Below are positions 42,752 to 52,170 of a DNA stretch of 64,000 nt, in pieces. Each line of letters opens with the position of its first letter. Position 1 is the stretch's first letter. Source of the DNA: Kitasatospora gansuensis (GTDB lineage Bacteria > Actinomycetota > Actinomycetes > Streptomycetales > Streptomycetaceae); contig NZ_JACHJR010000001.1 in NCBI RefSeq assembly GCF_014203705.1, positions 2,914,001 through 2,978,000 of the forward strand, in the 5' to 3' direction. Position numbers and translations under genes: made by a program. The notes under the pieces are model-generated. The model searched no databases and was not told where the DNA came from. It saw only the letters and a program-made list of their open reading frames with translations.

Positions 42752-44698
42752 CTAAGCGCTGAGCTCCGAGTGCAGCGCCCCGAGCAGCCGCGAAGCCCGC
42801 TCGGTGACCTCGGCCGGCCCGTAGTCGGCGGCGCGGCGGCACCAGTTCTCCGCCTGCACCGGCTCCCCCCGCCGCAGGGCGAGCAGGGCGAGCCGCAGGG
42901 CGGCGCGCCCATGGCCGGCGTCGGCGGCGCGGGTGTACCAGACCATCGCCTCCGCCTCCTCGTCCTGACGGGCCAACAGCAGCCCGAGGTTGAACGCGGC
43001 GCTGCGGCTGCCCGCCTCCGCCGCCCGGCGGTACCAGCTCTCGGCGATCTCCAGCGCGCCCCGCTCCGCGGCCCGGACGCCCATCCGGACCTGGGCGCGG
43101 CGGTGCCCGGCGTCGGCCGCGACCGCGTACCAGTGCTCGGCCTCGTCGTCCGCGTCCCCGCGCCGGTCCAGCAGCGAGGCCAGCCGGAACGCGCCCTCGG
43201 CCGAGGAACCCGCCGCCGCCTGCCGGTAGCGCTCCAGCGCGCCGGTCAGCTGCCCACGCTGCTCCAGGGCCACGGCCAGCTGCAGTGCAGCCTCGCCGTG
43301 CCCCTCGGCCGCGGCGCGCGCGTACCACTCGTGCGCCTGCTGCTGCTCCCCGCGCCCGGCGTGCAGCACCCCGAGGTTGAAGGCGCCGTCGACGCTCCCC
43401 GCCTCGGCGGCCTTGGAGAACCACGGCTCGGCACCCGACTCGTCGCCGCGCTGGAGCAGCACGACGGCCAGCGCGTTGCAGGCCTCCCGGTGCCCGGCGT
43501 ACGCCGCACGCCGGTACCACTGCTCGGCCTGCGCCTCGCGCCCGGCGCTCGCGCACAGCAGGCCCAGGTTGAAGGCGCCGTTCTGGTCCCCCGCCTCCAG
43601 GGCGGCCCGGTACCAGCGCTCGGCGTCGACCGCCTCGCCGCGCCCGGCGTGCAGCGCGCCGAGCGCGTTGGCGGCGTTGCCGTCGCCCGCCTCGGCGGCC
43701 TCCTGCCACCACTCGGCGGCGGCCGTCAGGTCGCCCGCGTCCCGGTGCAGGAAGCCCAGTGCGCACGCCGCCCGCGGCTCGCCGTTCTGCGCCGCCTGCC
43801 GGTACCAGCGCGCCGCCTCCTCGAGACAGGCCGGGTCCTCGGCGGCGCGCTCCTCCAGCAGCACGCCGAGCCGCAGCCCCGCGCGGGCGTGGCTGCGCGC
43901 GGCGGCGGTCCGGTACCAGGTCTCGGCGGTGTCCTTGTCGCCCGCCGCCTCGCGCATCCGGGCCAGCCGGTACGCGGCCTCCCGGTGCCCCGCGTCGGCG
44001 GACACCTTGAACCAGCGCTCGGCGCGCACGTCGCGCCGATGCTCCATCAGATCGCCCAGCGCGTACGCCCCGAGCGGGTGGCCGTGCTCGGCGGCGAAGT
44101 GCAGCCAGTACTCGGCGGCCTCCTCCTCGCCCTGGTCGCGCAGCTGCAGCCCGAGCGCGTGCGCGGCCGGGGCCGAGCCCGCGACCGCGGCATGCCGCCA
44201 CCACTGGGCCGCCTCGGCCCGGTGGCCGCGCTGGTGCAGCAGGACGCCCAGGTTGTTGGCGGCGGCCCGCAGTCCGGCGGCCGCGGCGGTGCGCAGGTAC
44301 GCTTCGGCGTCCGCCAGGTCACCCCGGCGGAGCAGCAGCGCGCCGAGCTGGCTGGCGGCGTTCGGGTCGCCCTGGTCGGCGGCCTGACGGTGCCTCGACT
44401 CCAGGGCGGCCTGCTCGCGGGCGGCCAGCGCGGTCTCGAAGCTGTCCCGGTCGGGCGTCGGCTCGACGGCGGACTGCGGGCCGTAGCTGCCGGCGGCGGG
44501 CGCGAACTGGCTTGCGGAGACCCGGACCAGGCTGTCGGGGCCGTACCCGGCGTCGGCGCGGCTGACGGTCAGTCCGCTGGTCCGCTGGGCGGGCAGTGCC
44601 GCCGCGGTCTCCTCGCTCTGCGCCCATGCCTCGGTGTCGGCCGCCCCCGCGGCCGCCTTGCCCCCACTGCCCGGATCGTTCCTGCCGATCAGCTTCAT
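42752..44698 (-). CDS. Sel1/TPR-like repeat protein
   Basis: A 648-aa protein built almost wholly of 35-37-residue helix-turn-helix repeats of the Sel1 type (pattern A-x-x-W-[YFH]-x-x-A-A-x-x-G-x-x-x-A-x-x-x-L-G), about fifteen in a row from about residue 125 to the end. The first 120 residues are low-complexity and Ser/Ala-rich. ATG 44698 (MKLIGRN) is chosen over 44731. No catalytic domain or signal peptide is seen, so a cytoplasmic protein-binding scaffold is the best reading. A CCTTGG/CCAAGG palindrome lies upstream (44766-44788). Confidence 0.8.
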   Translation of the reverse strand: MKLIGRNDPGSGGKAAAGAADTEAWAQSEETAAALPAQRTSGLTVSRADAGYGPDSLVRVSASQFAPAAGSYGPQSAVEPTPDRDSFETALAAREQAALESRHRQAADQGDPNAASQLGALLLRRGDLADAEAYLRTAAAAGLRAAANNLGVLLHQRGHRAEAAQWWRHAAVAGSAPAAHALGLQLRDQGEEEAAEYWLHFAAEHGHPLGAYALGDLMEHRRDVRAERWFKVSADAGHREAAYRLARMREAAGDKDTAETWYRTAAARSHARAGLRLGVLLEERAAEDPACLEEAARWYRQAAQNGEPRAACALGFLHRDAGDLTAAAEWWQEAAEAGDGNAANALGALHAGRGEAVDAERWYRAALEAGDQNGAFNLGLLCASAGREAQAEQWYRRAAYAGHREACNALAVVLLQRGDESGAEPWFSKAAEAGSVDGAFNLGVLHAGRGEQQQAHEWYARAAAEGHGEAALQLAVALEQRGQLTGALERYRQAAAGSSAEGAFRLASLLDRRGDADDEAEHWYAVAADAGHRRAQVRMGVRAAERGALEIAESWYRRAAEAGSRSAAFNLGLLLARQDEEAEAMVWYTRAADAGHGRAALRLALLALRRGEPVQAENWCRRAADYGPAEVTERASRLLGALHSELSA

Positions 44699-44996
44699 GC
44701 CGACTCCCGCTTCCCCCGAGTGCTGCGGCACCCGCCGGGGACGTGTCGGATTCGGCGCTGACGACGACTCCCCTTGGCCAAGGGAGTCAACTGCCGTACG
44801 GCGTCCCCCATGTGGTCCATCGTCGCATCACCCGCAACCCGCGTACACCTGCCCCGGCCAGGTTTTGGCGGGGCGGGCCGAAGCCCGGCGAGATTGCTTC
44901 AGCGCTTTGTCGATTTCCCGACACTTGACCCCCACAAACCCCGGGCACGCATCGTACCGGAGTGCACCACGGGTGAGCGCCCTCAATAAGGAAGCA
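44699..44996. other. Intergenic region upstream of the Sel1-repeat gene
   Basis: About 300 bases without a credible gene. The only structure seen is a near-perfect palindrome at 44766-44788, centred on CCTTGGCCAAGG, which could be an operator or a start of the Sel1-gene leader. Confidence 0.4.
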
Positions 44997-45030
44997 CCGA
45001 AGGCCCGGAGAAGAATCTCCGGGCCTTCGG
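44997..45030 (-). terminator. Terminator after the initiator tRNA
   Basis: A perfect 15-bp stem with a 4-nt loop lies 7 bases beyond the tRNA 3' end on its strand. Confidence 0.75.
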
Positions 45031-45037
45031 TTCAGAG

Positions 45038-45111
45038 TAGCGGGGACAGGATTTGAACCTGCGACCTCTGGGTTATGAGCCCAGCGAGCTACCGAGCTGC
45101 TCCACCCCGCG
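45038..45111 (-). tRNA. Initiator tRNA-fMet (CAU anticodon)
   Basis: The 74-nt cloverleaf begins CGCGGGGTGGAGCAGCTCGG, with anticodon loop CTCATAA and T-loop GGTTCAAATCC. C1 cannot pair with A72, and the anticodon stem ends with three G-C pairs, both hallmarks of initiator rather than elongator tRNA-Met. The CCA end is not encoded, as is usual in streptomycetes. Confidence 0.95.
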
Positions 45112-45165
45112 TCGTTGTGTCCCAACCATAACACGGGGGTGGAGCGGTCCGTTAACCGCCGTACA

Positions 45166-48066
45166 TCAGCCGGTCTTCTGCTGGCCCGCCGCGGCGGCGG
45201 CGTCCAGCGCGGCCTTGAGCGCCTTCTGGGCCTCGCCGTACTTGGCCCAGTCGCCGGCCTTCTGCGCGGCCTCGCCGTCGTTGAACGCCTTCTGGGCGTC
45301 CGCGATCGCCTTGGCCTGCTCGGCGTTGACCGTCCCCGGCGTGGTCGGGGTGGTGGGCGTGGTCGGCGTGGTGCCCGGGGTGGTGGGTGCCGTCGGGGTG
45401 GTCGGCGCGGTGGCGTTGCCGAGCACCTTCTTCAGCGCCTCCTCCAGGGTGTTCTCGAAGGCCACGTTGTCGTTGCCGTACACCGCGAGCACCTTCTGCA
45501 GCACCGGGTAGTCGGCGCCGCGCCCGCGCACGTAGACCGGCTCGACGTTGAGCAGGCCGCCGCCGACCGGGAGGGTCAGCAGGTTGCCGTACTCGATGTC
45601 CGAGTCGCCGCCGATCTTCAGCGTGTTGAGCTTGTTGGCCACGTCGGTGTTCGAGTTGAACTGCGACTGCACCAGCTTGGGCCCGAGGGTGTTGCTGTCC
45701 CCCGGCACCTTGAGGATCCGGATCTTCCCGTACTCGGGCCCCGGGTCCGCGCTGACCGCCATGAAGGCCGCCAGGTTGTCCCGCTTGCTGGGCACGAAGG
45801 TGGTGGTCAGCGAGAAGCTCGCCTGAGTCACCGCCGGGTCGGGCATCCGGACCGTCATGTAGTAAGGCGGCTGCACCGCACCGGTGTTGGTGGTCGGGTC
45901 GACCGGGACCTGCCAGATGTCGGTGCCGTTGAAGAAGGAGTTGGCGTCCGTCATGTGGTACTGGCCGAGCAGATCGCGCTGCACCTTGAACATGTCCTGC
46001 GGGTAGCGCAGGTGCGGCATCAGGGTGCTCGGGATGTCGCCCTTGGCCTTGACCGTGCCGGGGAAGGCCTTCATCCAGGTCTTCAGCACCGGGTCGGCGT
46101 CGTCCCACTGATAGAGCGTCACCTCACCGGTGTAGGCGTCCACGGTCGCCTTCACCGAGTTCCGGATGTAGTTGACCTTGTTGACCGTGGTGAGCGTGCG
46201 CCCGCGCTGGTCGGTCAGCGAGTCCTTGGTGACGTCGCCCAGGGTGGTCTTGGAGGCGAACGGGTAGCCGTCCGAGGTGGTGTAGCCGTCCAGCACCCAG
46301 ACCAGCTTGCCGTCCTGCACCACCGGGTACGGGTCGGCGTCGATCGAGAGCCAGGGGGCGACCTTCTCCACCCGCTCCTTGGGCGTGCGGTCGTAGATCA
46401 CCCTGGCGCCGTCGGTGATGGCACCCGCGTAGAGGATCTGCGGCTCGGCGAAGCGCACCGCGTAGGCGGCCCGGGTGAACGGGTTGTTGAGCGAGACGCC
46501 GCTGTCGCCGGTGTACTTGTACTGCTTGTCACCGGCGTCGGTGGAGTAGTCGATCTCCTCGTTGGTGCCGCCGACGATGGAGTAGGTCTTGGTCTCCTCG
46601 CCGTAGTAGATCCGCTGCTGGTAGTCGCCCAGCGAACCGGTGGACGGCAGACCCGACTCGGTGAAGACCGGCTGGCCCTTGTCGTTGACCTGGTTGCCCT
46701 TGGCCGAGACGACGCCGTAGCCGTGGGTGTACTTGAAGTGGTCGTTGATCCAGTTCCGCTGCTGCACCCCGGCGAGGTTCAGCTCGCGCAGACCGATCAC
46801 GGTGTCCTGCCCGCCGACCTGGCCGTTGCCGTACCGGTCCACGTCCAGCGTCTTCGGGAACTTGTAGTACGACCGCTGCTGCTCGATCTGCTGGAAGGTC
46901 GGCGAGACCACGTTCGGGTCCAGCAGGCGGATGTCGGCGATGGTCTGCGCGTCCGCCTTCAGCGCGTCGCTGTTGGTCGACGCCTTGGGCGCGTACGCCT
47001 GCGTCTGACTGTCCGCGATGCCGTACGCCTGCCTGGTCGCGTCGATGTTCTTCTGGATGTACGGCGTCTCCTTGGCCTGCTCGTTCGGCTTGACCTGGAA
47101 CTGCTGCACGATCGCCGGGTAGAGCCCGCCGATCAGCACCGCCGAGAGCACCATCAGCCCGAAGCCGATCAGGGCCGGGGCCCAGGTCTTGCGGATCGGG
47201 GTGAGGAAGAACAGCGCCGCGCAGATGATCGCGACGAAGAACAGGATGGTCTTGGCCGGCAGGAACGCGTTGGCGTCCACGTAACGCAGGCCGGTCCAGC
47301 CGTCCACCTGCTTGTAGGAGCCGGTCTTGACCGCCAGCGCGTACCGGTCCAGCCAGTACGCGGCCGCCTTCAGCAGCACGAACACGCCCAGCAGCACGGC
47401 CAGATGGCCCTGCGCGCCGGAGCTCGCCTTCCGCCCCGGGCCCTGCAGCCGCAGGCCGCCGTACAGGTAGTGCACGACCACCGAGGCCAGCAGCGAGACG
47501 ATCACCGCGCTGAACGCGAAGCCGAGCAGGAACTCGTACCAGGGCAGCTCGAAGGCGTAGAACGAGACGTCCAGGTGGAACTGACTGTCCTTCACCCCGA
47601 AGGAGGTCTGGTTGGTCCAGAGCATCCAGGTCCGCCACTGCCCGGCCGCCGCCGCCCCGGCCACCAGGCCGACCAGCAGCGAGACCGCGATCAGCAGCCA
47701 CTTCTTGTACGGGGCGACGCCCATCCGGTAGCGGTCCAGGCTCTGCTGCTCGACCGACATCGCGGCCAGCGGCGGCCGCAACCGGTACGCCAGCCAGAGG
47801 TTGAGGCCGACCACCAGCGCCATCACCAGGCCGAAGACGGCGAACAGGCCGACCTTGGTCCAGAGCTGGGCGGAGAACACGGAGGAGTAGTGGACCGATT
47901 TGAACCAGAGCCAGTCGGTCCACAGCCCCGCGAACATCACGAACAGCAGGAAGAGCACCGCCAGGACCCCTGCGGTCAGCAGGAGCACTCGGGTGCGCCG
48001 GGAGGGCGGGCCGACTCTGGCACGGAAGCCCGGGCCTCCCGGGCGGTCCGGCATCTGGAATACCAA
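45166..48066 (-). CDS. UPF0182 family membrane protein
   Basis: The 966-aa protein has seven transmembrane helices in the first 320 residues (for example [20 protein letters not shown] and [20 protein letters not shown]) and a large extracytoplasmic region, typical of the UPF0182/COG1615 family of unknown function in actinobacteria. The end is a Thr/Pro-rich linker and an Ala-rich coiled-coil-like tail. The TTG at 48066 is preceded by AGAGGTG; ATG 48054 is an alternative without a ribosome site. Divergent from the PPA1309-like gene. Confidence 0.87.
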   Translation of the reverse strand: MVFQMPDRPGGPGFRARVGPPSRRTRVLLLTAGVLAVLFLLFVMFAGLWTDWLWFKSVHYSSVFSAQLWTKVGLFAVFGLVMALVVGLNLWLAYRLRPPLAAMSVEQQSLDRYRMGVAPYKKWLLIAVSLLVGLVAGAAAAGQWRTWMLWTNQTSFGVKDSQFHLDVSFYAFELPWYEFLLGFAFSAVIVSLLASVVVHYLYGGLRLQGPGRKASSGAQGHLAVLLGVFVLLKAAAYWLDRYALAVKTGSYKQVDGWTGLRYVDANAFLPAKTILFFVAIICAALFFLTPIRKTWAPALIGFGLMVLSAVLIGGLYPAIVQQFQVKPNEQAKETPYIQKNIDATRQAYGIADSQTQAYAPKASTNSDALKADAQTIADIRLLDPNVVSPTFQQIEQQRSYYKFPKTLDVDRYGNGQVGGQDTVIGLRELNLAGVQQRNWINDHFKYTHGYGVVSAKGNQVNDKGQPVFTESGLPSTGSLGDYQQRIYYGEETKTYSIVGGTNEEIDYSTDAGDKQYKYTGDSGVSLNNPFTRAAYAVRFAEPQILYAGAITDGARVIYDRTPKERVEKVAPWLSIDADPYPVVQDGKLVWVLDGYTTSDGYPFASKTTLGDVTKDSLTDQRGRTLTTVNKVNYIRNSVKATVDAYTGEVTLYQWDDADPVLKTWMKAFPGTVKAKGDIPSTLMPHLRYPQDMFKVQRDLLGQYHMTDANSFFNGTDIWQVPVDPTTNTGAVQPPYYMTVRMPDPAVTQASFSLTTTFVPSKRDNLAAFMAVSADPGPEYGKIRILKVPGDSNTLGPKLVQSQFNSNTDVANKLNTLKIGGDSDIEYGNLLTLPVGGGLLNVEPVYVRGRGADYPVLQKVLAVYGNDNVAFENTLEEALKKVLGNATAPTTPTAPTTPGTTPTTPTTPTTPGTVNAEQAKAIADAQKAFNDGEAAQKAGDWAKYGEAQKALKAALDAAAAAGQQKTG

Positions 48067-48216
48067 GGTGGCACCTCTGCTGTGTCGTGTGGGTCGGTCT
48101 GGTCCGGTCTCCTGTGCAACTTAATCGGTCTTTACCTGAGTTCCCACGGTTCACCACGAGTTAGGCCCCCCGGTGGGCTGAACCGGCCGGGGCACCGCGC
48201 ATGTGAGGATTGGGAC

Positions 48217-48777
48217 ATGTCCGATGCACTTGATGCCCTGGCCGGCGGCAAGCCGCCCGCCGCCACCCCGATCACCCGCGCCGCGCTGGAGATCGACGAG
48301 TACGCCAGCACCCTCGGCTGGGACCTGCCGACCCGGCTGTTCGCCCTGGTGGACAGCGCCGCGCTGCGCAAGCAGGACCCGAAGCTGGCCAAGCAGCTGG
48401 GCCTGACCGACGAGAAGCCCGGCGACCTCACCGTGATCGAGCAGGACGAGCTGCCCGCCGGGATGGAGCTGGACAAGTTCCTCGGCACCATCGCCTGGCC
48501 CGACCAGGTGGTCGGCTGCGCGCTGGTGGTGGAGCGTCAGATGCTGCCGCCGGGCGCCGAGCACAGCCGCCCGAAGAACGCCACCGAGGCGCAGCTCGCC
48601 GACTGGGCGGCCAACCACCCGGCCCGCGAGGAGGTCCGGATCACCGCGGCCGTGCTGCGCGACGGCAAGAAGGAGATCGCGCTCCGGCTGCGGTCCAAGG
48701 ACGTCGCCCGCGAGGTGCTGACCGGCCCGGACCTGGTGCCGGGCCTGACCGAGGCGCTGCTCGCCACCTTCTCCTGA
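48217..48777 (+). CDS. PPA1309-family protein (actinobacterial conserved)
   Basis: A 186-aa cytoplasmic protein with IDEYASTLGWDLPTRLFALV near the N-terminus and QVVGCALVVERQMLPPGAE in the middle, characteristic of the actinobacterial PPA1309 family. Its function is unknown. Divergent from UPF0182 and convergent, with a 7-bp gap, on the Lon-like protease gene; the same neighbourhood is typical for actinobacteria. Confidence 0.82.
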   Translation: MSDALDALAGGKPPAATPITRAALEIDEYASTLGWDLPTRLFALVDSAALRKQDPKLAKQLGLTDEKPGDLTVIEQDELPAGMELDKFLGTIAWPDQVVGCALVVERQMLPPGAEHSRPKNATEAQLADWAANHPAREEVRITAAVLRDGKKEIALRLRSKDVAREVLTGPDLVPGLTEALLATFS

Positions 48778-48784
48778 GCGACCG

Positions 48785-49867
48785 TCAGCTGACGGTGCAG
48801 GCCGGCAGCTGGGCGCTCTGCCCGGCCCGGATCAGGTCCAGCGACTTGAGCGCGCCGTCCAGGGTCTCCGCCTTCACCAGGCGGAGGCCCTTCGGCGTGG
48901 CCTTGGCCGCCTCGGCGCAGTTGTCCGCCGGGGTGAAGAAGTACTCGGCGCCCTTGTCCCTGGCGGCGATCAGCTTCATCGAGATGCCACCGATCGGGCC
49001 GACCTTGCCCTCGTCGGTGATGGTCCCGGTGCCCGCGACGAACTTGCCGGCGGTCAGGTCGGTCGGGGTCAGCTTGTCCACGATGCCGAGCGAGAACATC
49101 AGCCCGGCGCTCGGACCGCCGACGTCCTGCAGCCCGATGTCGATCTTGAACGGGTAGGTGTGCTCGACGTCCGGCCTGATCCCGACCACGGCCCGGGTCC
49201 CGTCCGCCGACTTGCCGGTCACCACCGGCACCTGCACCTCGTCGGCCGCCGTCGCGGCGGCGCCCACGCGGTCCTTCGGGACGACGGTGAAGACCGCCGT
49301 CTCGCCCGGCTGGTGCTTGGTCACCAGCTCGGCCACCTGCTCGGCGGTGGTCACCTTGGTGCCGTCCACCGCGACGATCCGGTCCCCCGCGTGCAGCTTG
49401 CCCTCGGACGGGCCGCCGGCCACCACGGACTTGACCACCACCTGGGTGCCGACCGGGATGCCGAGCTGGTTCAGCGCGGCGGTCTTGGCACTGTCCTCGG
49501 AGGAGGCGAACTCCTCCGCGTTCTGCTGCTGGGCCTCCTGGTCGGTCTGGCCCTGCGGGTAGACGTTGTCGTGCGGCACCACCAGCACGTCGCCACGCAG
49601 CCAGCCGATCACCGCCGACACCAGGCTCGGCTCGTACTTGGCGCCGGTCACCTGAACGGTCGTCATGTTGAGGTGACCGCTGGTCGGGTACGTCTCGTGC
49701 CCGGTGATCTGGATCACCGGCTTCCCGTCGTCCTCCTGCGTCCCGAGCGTGTTGTACGTCGGGCCCGGGCTCATCTCCGTGTACGGCACCTTCATCAGGA
49801 CCGACGCACAGAGCAGTGCTATGAGCAGCAGGGTGGCGGCGAGCATCGTCGCGGAGCGGCGTGGCAT
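48785..49867 (-). CDS. Membrane-anchored PDZ/Lon-like serine protease (YlbL-type)
   Basis: A 360-aa protein with an N-terminal transmembrane helix (ATLLLIALLCASVLM), a PDZ domain (about residues 150-215, with KLHAGDRIVAVDGTKV) and a C-terminal S16 Lon-type domain: the catalytic Ser in GGPSAGLMFSLGI and Lys in GISMKLIAARDKG. The active site is extracytoplasmic. ATG 49867 is chosen; GTG 49897 would extend it by 10 residues. It probably takes part in membrane protein quality control. Confidence 0.85.
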   Translation of the reverse strand: MPRRSATMLAATLLLIALLCASVLMKVPYTEMSPGPTYNTLGTQEDDGKPVIQITGHETYPTSGHLNMTTVQVTGAKYEPSLVSAVIGWLRGDVLVVPHDNVYPQGQTDQEAQQQNAEEFASSEDSAKTAALNQLGIPVGTQVVVKSVVAGGPSEGKLHAGDRIVAVDGTKVTTAEQVAELVTKHQPGETAVFTVVPKDRVGAAATAADEVQVPVVTGKSADGTRAVVGIRPDVEHTYPFKIDIGLQDVGGPSAGLMFSLGIVDKLTPTDLTAGKFVAGTGTITDEGKVGPIGGISMKLIAARDKGAEYFFTPADNCAEAAKATPKGLRLVKAETLDGALKSLDLIRAGQSAQLPACTVS

Positions 49868-49910
49868 GGGTCCGACAGTACGGGACGGAGCCGTCACCGC
49901 GCCGCCCGGG

Positions 49911-50093
49911 CTACCGCTTCCCGGGCTCCGCCGGGGAGCCGGTGCTGCGCTCCATCGCGGCCCTGAACCGCTGGTGCTCGGCCAGCGAGGCCGGGTCGCC
50001 GGTGGCCCTCGGGGTCCGGGCGGCCCAGCCGGCCCAGAGCATGGCGAGCAGTGCCGCCACGACAGGAATGATCAACCAGGCGAGCGCAGCCAT
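49911..50093 (-). CDS. Small single-pass membrane protein
   Basis: A 60-aa protein: MAALAWLIIPVVAALLAML forms one transmembrane helix, followed by a basic, hydrophilic tail (AEHQRFRAAMERS). GGGAG lies 8 nt before the ATG and codon use is coding-like. It has no recognisable domain. It is 43 bp upstream of the Lon-like protease gene and probably cotranscribed with it. Confidence 0.65.
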   Translation of the reverse strand: MAALAWLIIPVVAALLAMLWAGWAARTPRATGDPASLAEHQRFRAAMERSTGSPAEPGKR

Positions 50094-50244
50094 GTCCGTA
50101 CTCCCAGCTCGTCGTTCGTATGAGCAGATTAACCACCCGGCAGCCCAACGGCTGCACCGCCGTTCGGGTTACGGCACGACGATTTCGCTCACCACTGAGA
50201 AGTATTCGTATGACCGGATGCGACCGAACGGGTCTGACGGCGGG

Positions 50245-50694
50245 TCAGCAGGACCCCGCGCCGACCCACTCCTCCTCGCCGTCGGCGAAGATCTGGTGCT
50301 TCCAGATCGGCACCTCGTGCTTGAGGTCGTCGATCAGCCGCCGGGCCGCCGCGAAGGCCTCGCCCCGGTGCGGGCAGGAGACCGCGACGATCACCGCCTT
50401 GTCGGTGATCTCCAGCCGGCCGATCCGGTGCACCGCCGCGAGCGCCCGGACGGGGAACTCGGCGACGATCTTGTCGGCGATCCGCCGCATCTCCTGCTCG
50501 GCGGTCGGGTGGGCGCTGTACTCCAGCGCGGTCACCGTCTTGCCGCCGTCGTGGTCGCGCACCGTGCCGACGAAGACCGTGGTGCCGCCGGCCGCGTCGT
50601 CGCCGACCGCCTCGTACACCTCGTCCAGCGAGAGCGGGGTCTCGCGGATGGCCAGCAGGCGGATGGGGTCGTGGTTCTCGGACATGGTCACCAT
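50245..50694 (-). CDS. moaE: Molybdopterin synthase catalytic subunit
   Basis: The 149-aa large subunit of molybdopterin synthase, which transfers sulphur from MoaD to precursor Z. The conserved blocks are VFVGTVRDHDGGKTV, LEYSAHPTAEQEM, HRIGRLEITDKAV, SCPHRGEAFAA and the final VPIWKHQIFADGEEEWVG with the active-site Lys. The start is ATG 50694 (GAGGA upstream) or ATG 50685. No other Moa gene is in the window. Confidence 0.93.
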   Translation of the reverse strand: MVTMSENHDPIRLLAIRETPLSLDEVYEAVGDDAAGGTTVFVGTVRDHDGGKTVTALEYSAHPTAEQEMRRIADKIVAEFPVRALAAVHRIGRLEITDKAVIVAVSCPHRGEAFAAARRLIDDLKHEVPIWKHQIFADGEEEWVGAGSC

Positions 50695-50841
50695 GATTCC
50701 TCATCCCCCGGGGTCCGCGACAAGAGGTTTCCGCATCACGATTGGGCCATTCCGCCAGGCGGAACGGACCGGCCTCCACTCCGGGCGCGGCAAGGCGCGA
50801 AGCAACAGGCGCACTGCCCCGGCCGCACGCCCCCGTACGGG

Positions 50842-51990
50842 TCAGATCCGGCGGCTCTTCCGGGCCCGCCGGACCAGCGCCGCCGTACCGATCAGCGCCA
50901 CCGTGGCACCCGCCGCCCCCAGGCTGGTCGCGGCCTCCTTGCCGCCCAGCCGCCGCCCGGCCACCGCGTGCTTGCCCGCGACCTGCGCCAGCAGCTCACC
51001 CAGCACCTGCTCGTTGGTGTACGCGGGCCGCCAGCCCGCCTCGTACAACCGGCTCCCGGAGACCACCCACGGGTACATCGTGTAGGCGAGGTCACCCGCC
51101 GGGGCCGGGGTCAGGCCCAGCCGGTGCAGCCGGGCCGCCGTGCCCAGCGCCAGCGAGGCGGGCAGCTCCATCCGGCGGATGCCGGACAGCTGCTCCACGT
51201 CCTCCTGCTCCAGCCAGCCGTCGCAGCCGACCGTCACCTCACCCTCGACCAGGCCGAGCGTCGCGTACTCCAGCGCCGCCGCCAGGTCGTCCACGTGACA
51301 GAACTGCCAGCACGGCCTGGACCCGGCCACCACCAGCAGCCGGGGTGCCTCGAAGTGCCTGGTCAGCACGGTGTCGACACCCGGGCCCACCACCACGGCC
51401 GGACGCAGCACGGTGACCTGCAGCCCGGGGTGCGCCCGGGGCGCGCGGCGGGCCAGCCGCTCGATCTCCAGCAGGTCACCGACCAGCGAGGCCTCCTCGG
51501 TGGCCCGCAGCTCGGCCGACTCGGCCAGCGGCACCTCGTTGTCCGGCAGCGCGCCGTAGACCATCGCCGAGGTGCACAGCACCACCCGGCTCACCCCGGC
51601 CGCCGCGGCGGCCGTCAGCACGGTCTGCGCCCCCCGCACGTTGTACGCGCTGCGCGCCCGGGGGTCGGTCTCCATGCCGAGGTCCATCGCCAGGTGCACC
51701 ACCACGTCGACCCCGGTCAGCCGTTCGGCCACCGCCGGGTCGCGGACGTCCAGCACCCGCCACTGCACGCCGGGCACCTCACCGCGCCGGTCGTCCAGCG
51801 CGAGCACCTTGCGTACTCCCGGGGAGCCGACCAGGCGGGCCGCGACCCGCTCGCCGAGCACTCCCGCGGCGCCGGTGACGGCCACGGTCAGCGGCCTGCC
51901 GCCGTAGGCTGGAGACGGCGAACCCGCGGCAGCTGGGGCGTCCTCACCTCCGGTCAGCCCAGAGCGAACGTCCGAAGGCGGGGAACTCAC
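50842..51990 (-). CDS. SDR-family NAD-dependent epimerase/dehydratase with C-terminal membrane helix
   Basis: A 382-aa extended short-chain dehydrogenase-like protein. AVTGAAGVLGERVAARL is the Gly-rich NAD site near residue 37; TSAMVYGALPDNEVPLAES is the position of the YxxxK region, but the usual Lys is not visible after Tyr, so catalysis may be altered. The C-terminus (GATVALIGTAALVRRARK) is a tail anchor. Divergent from the zinc-metalloprotease gene. Confidence 0.8.
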   Translation of the reverse strand: MSSPPSDVRSGLTGGEDAPAAAGSPSPAYGGRPLTVAVTGAAGVLGERVAARLVGSPGVRKVLALDDRRGEVPGVQWRVLDVRDPAVAERLTGVDVVVHLAMDLGMETDPRARSAYNVRGAQTVLTAAAAAGVSRVVLCTSAMVYGALPDNEVPLAESAELRATEEASLVGDLLEIERLARRAPRAHPGLQVTVLRPAVVVGPGVDTVLTRHFEAPRLLVVAGSRPCWQFCHVDDLAAALEYATLGLVEGEVTVGCDGWLEQEDVEQLSGIRRMELPASLALGTAARLHRLGLTPAPAGDLAYTMYPWVVSGSRLYEAGWRPAYTNEQVLGELLAQVAGKHAVAGRRLGGKEAATSLGAAGATVALIGTAALVRRARKSRRI

Positions 51991-52170
51991 CGGCCATCCT
52001 CCACGGTTAGCTTATGTGCGTACGTACGAGTGTCACGTACCGACCATCCTGCCCGAGGCGCGGCCCCGGCGGTGCACCCGGCGCGATCGGGCCGCGCGGC
52101 CGACGCCCGCTCCGGGCGCGCAGACCCCCGCCACACCACGCGCGTGACGGCCGACCAGATCGAGGACCCC

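Noticed and set aside
45115..48777. A 1220-codon open frame on the + strand across the UPF0182 gene
   Set aside because: It is the antisense shadow of a high-GC gene: the minus-strand frame has clear transmembrane and family features, while the plus frame is Arg/Gly/Asp-rich without domains. Only its last 187 codons (48217-48777) are a real gene.
48781..48796. 16-bp palindrome between the PPA1309-like and Lon-like genes
   Set aside because: It overlaps the C-terminal codons and stop of the protease and is too short to be called a terminator with confidence.
49861..52170. Long + frame extending the metalloprotease gene upstream
   Set aside because: It crosses moaE and the SDR gene antisense, has low-complexity translation, and the DUF2342-like sequence starts only at 52171.
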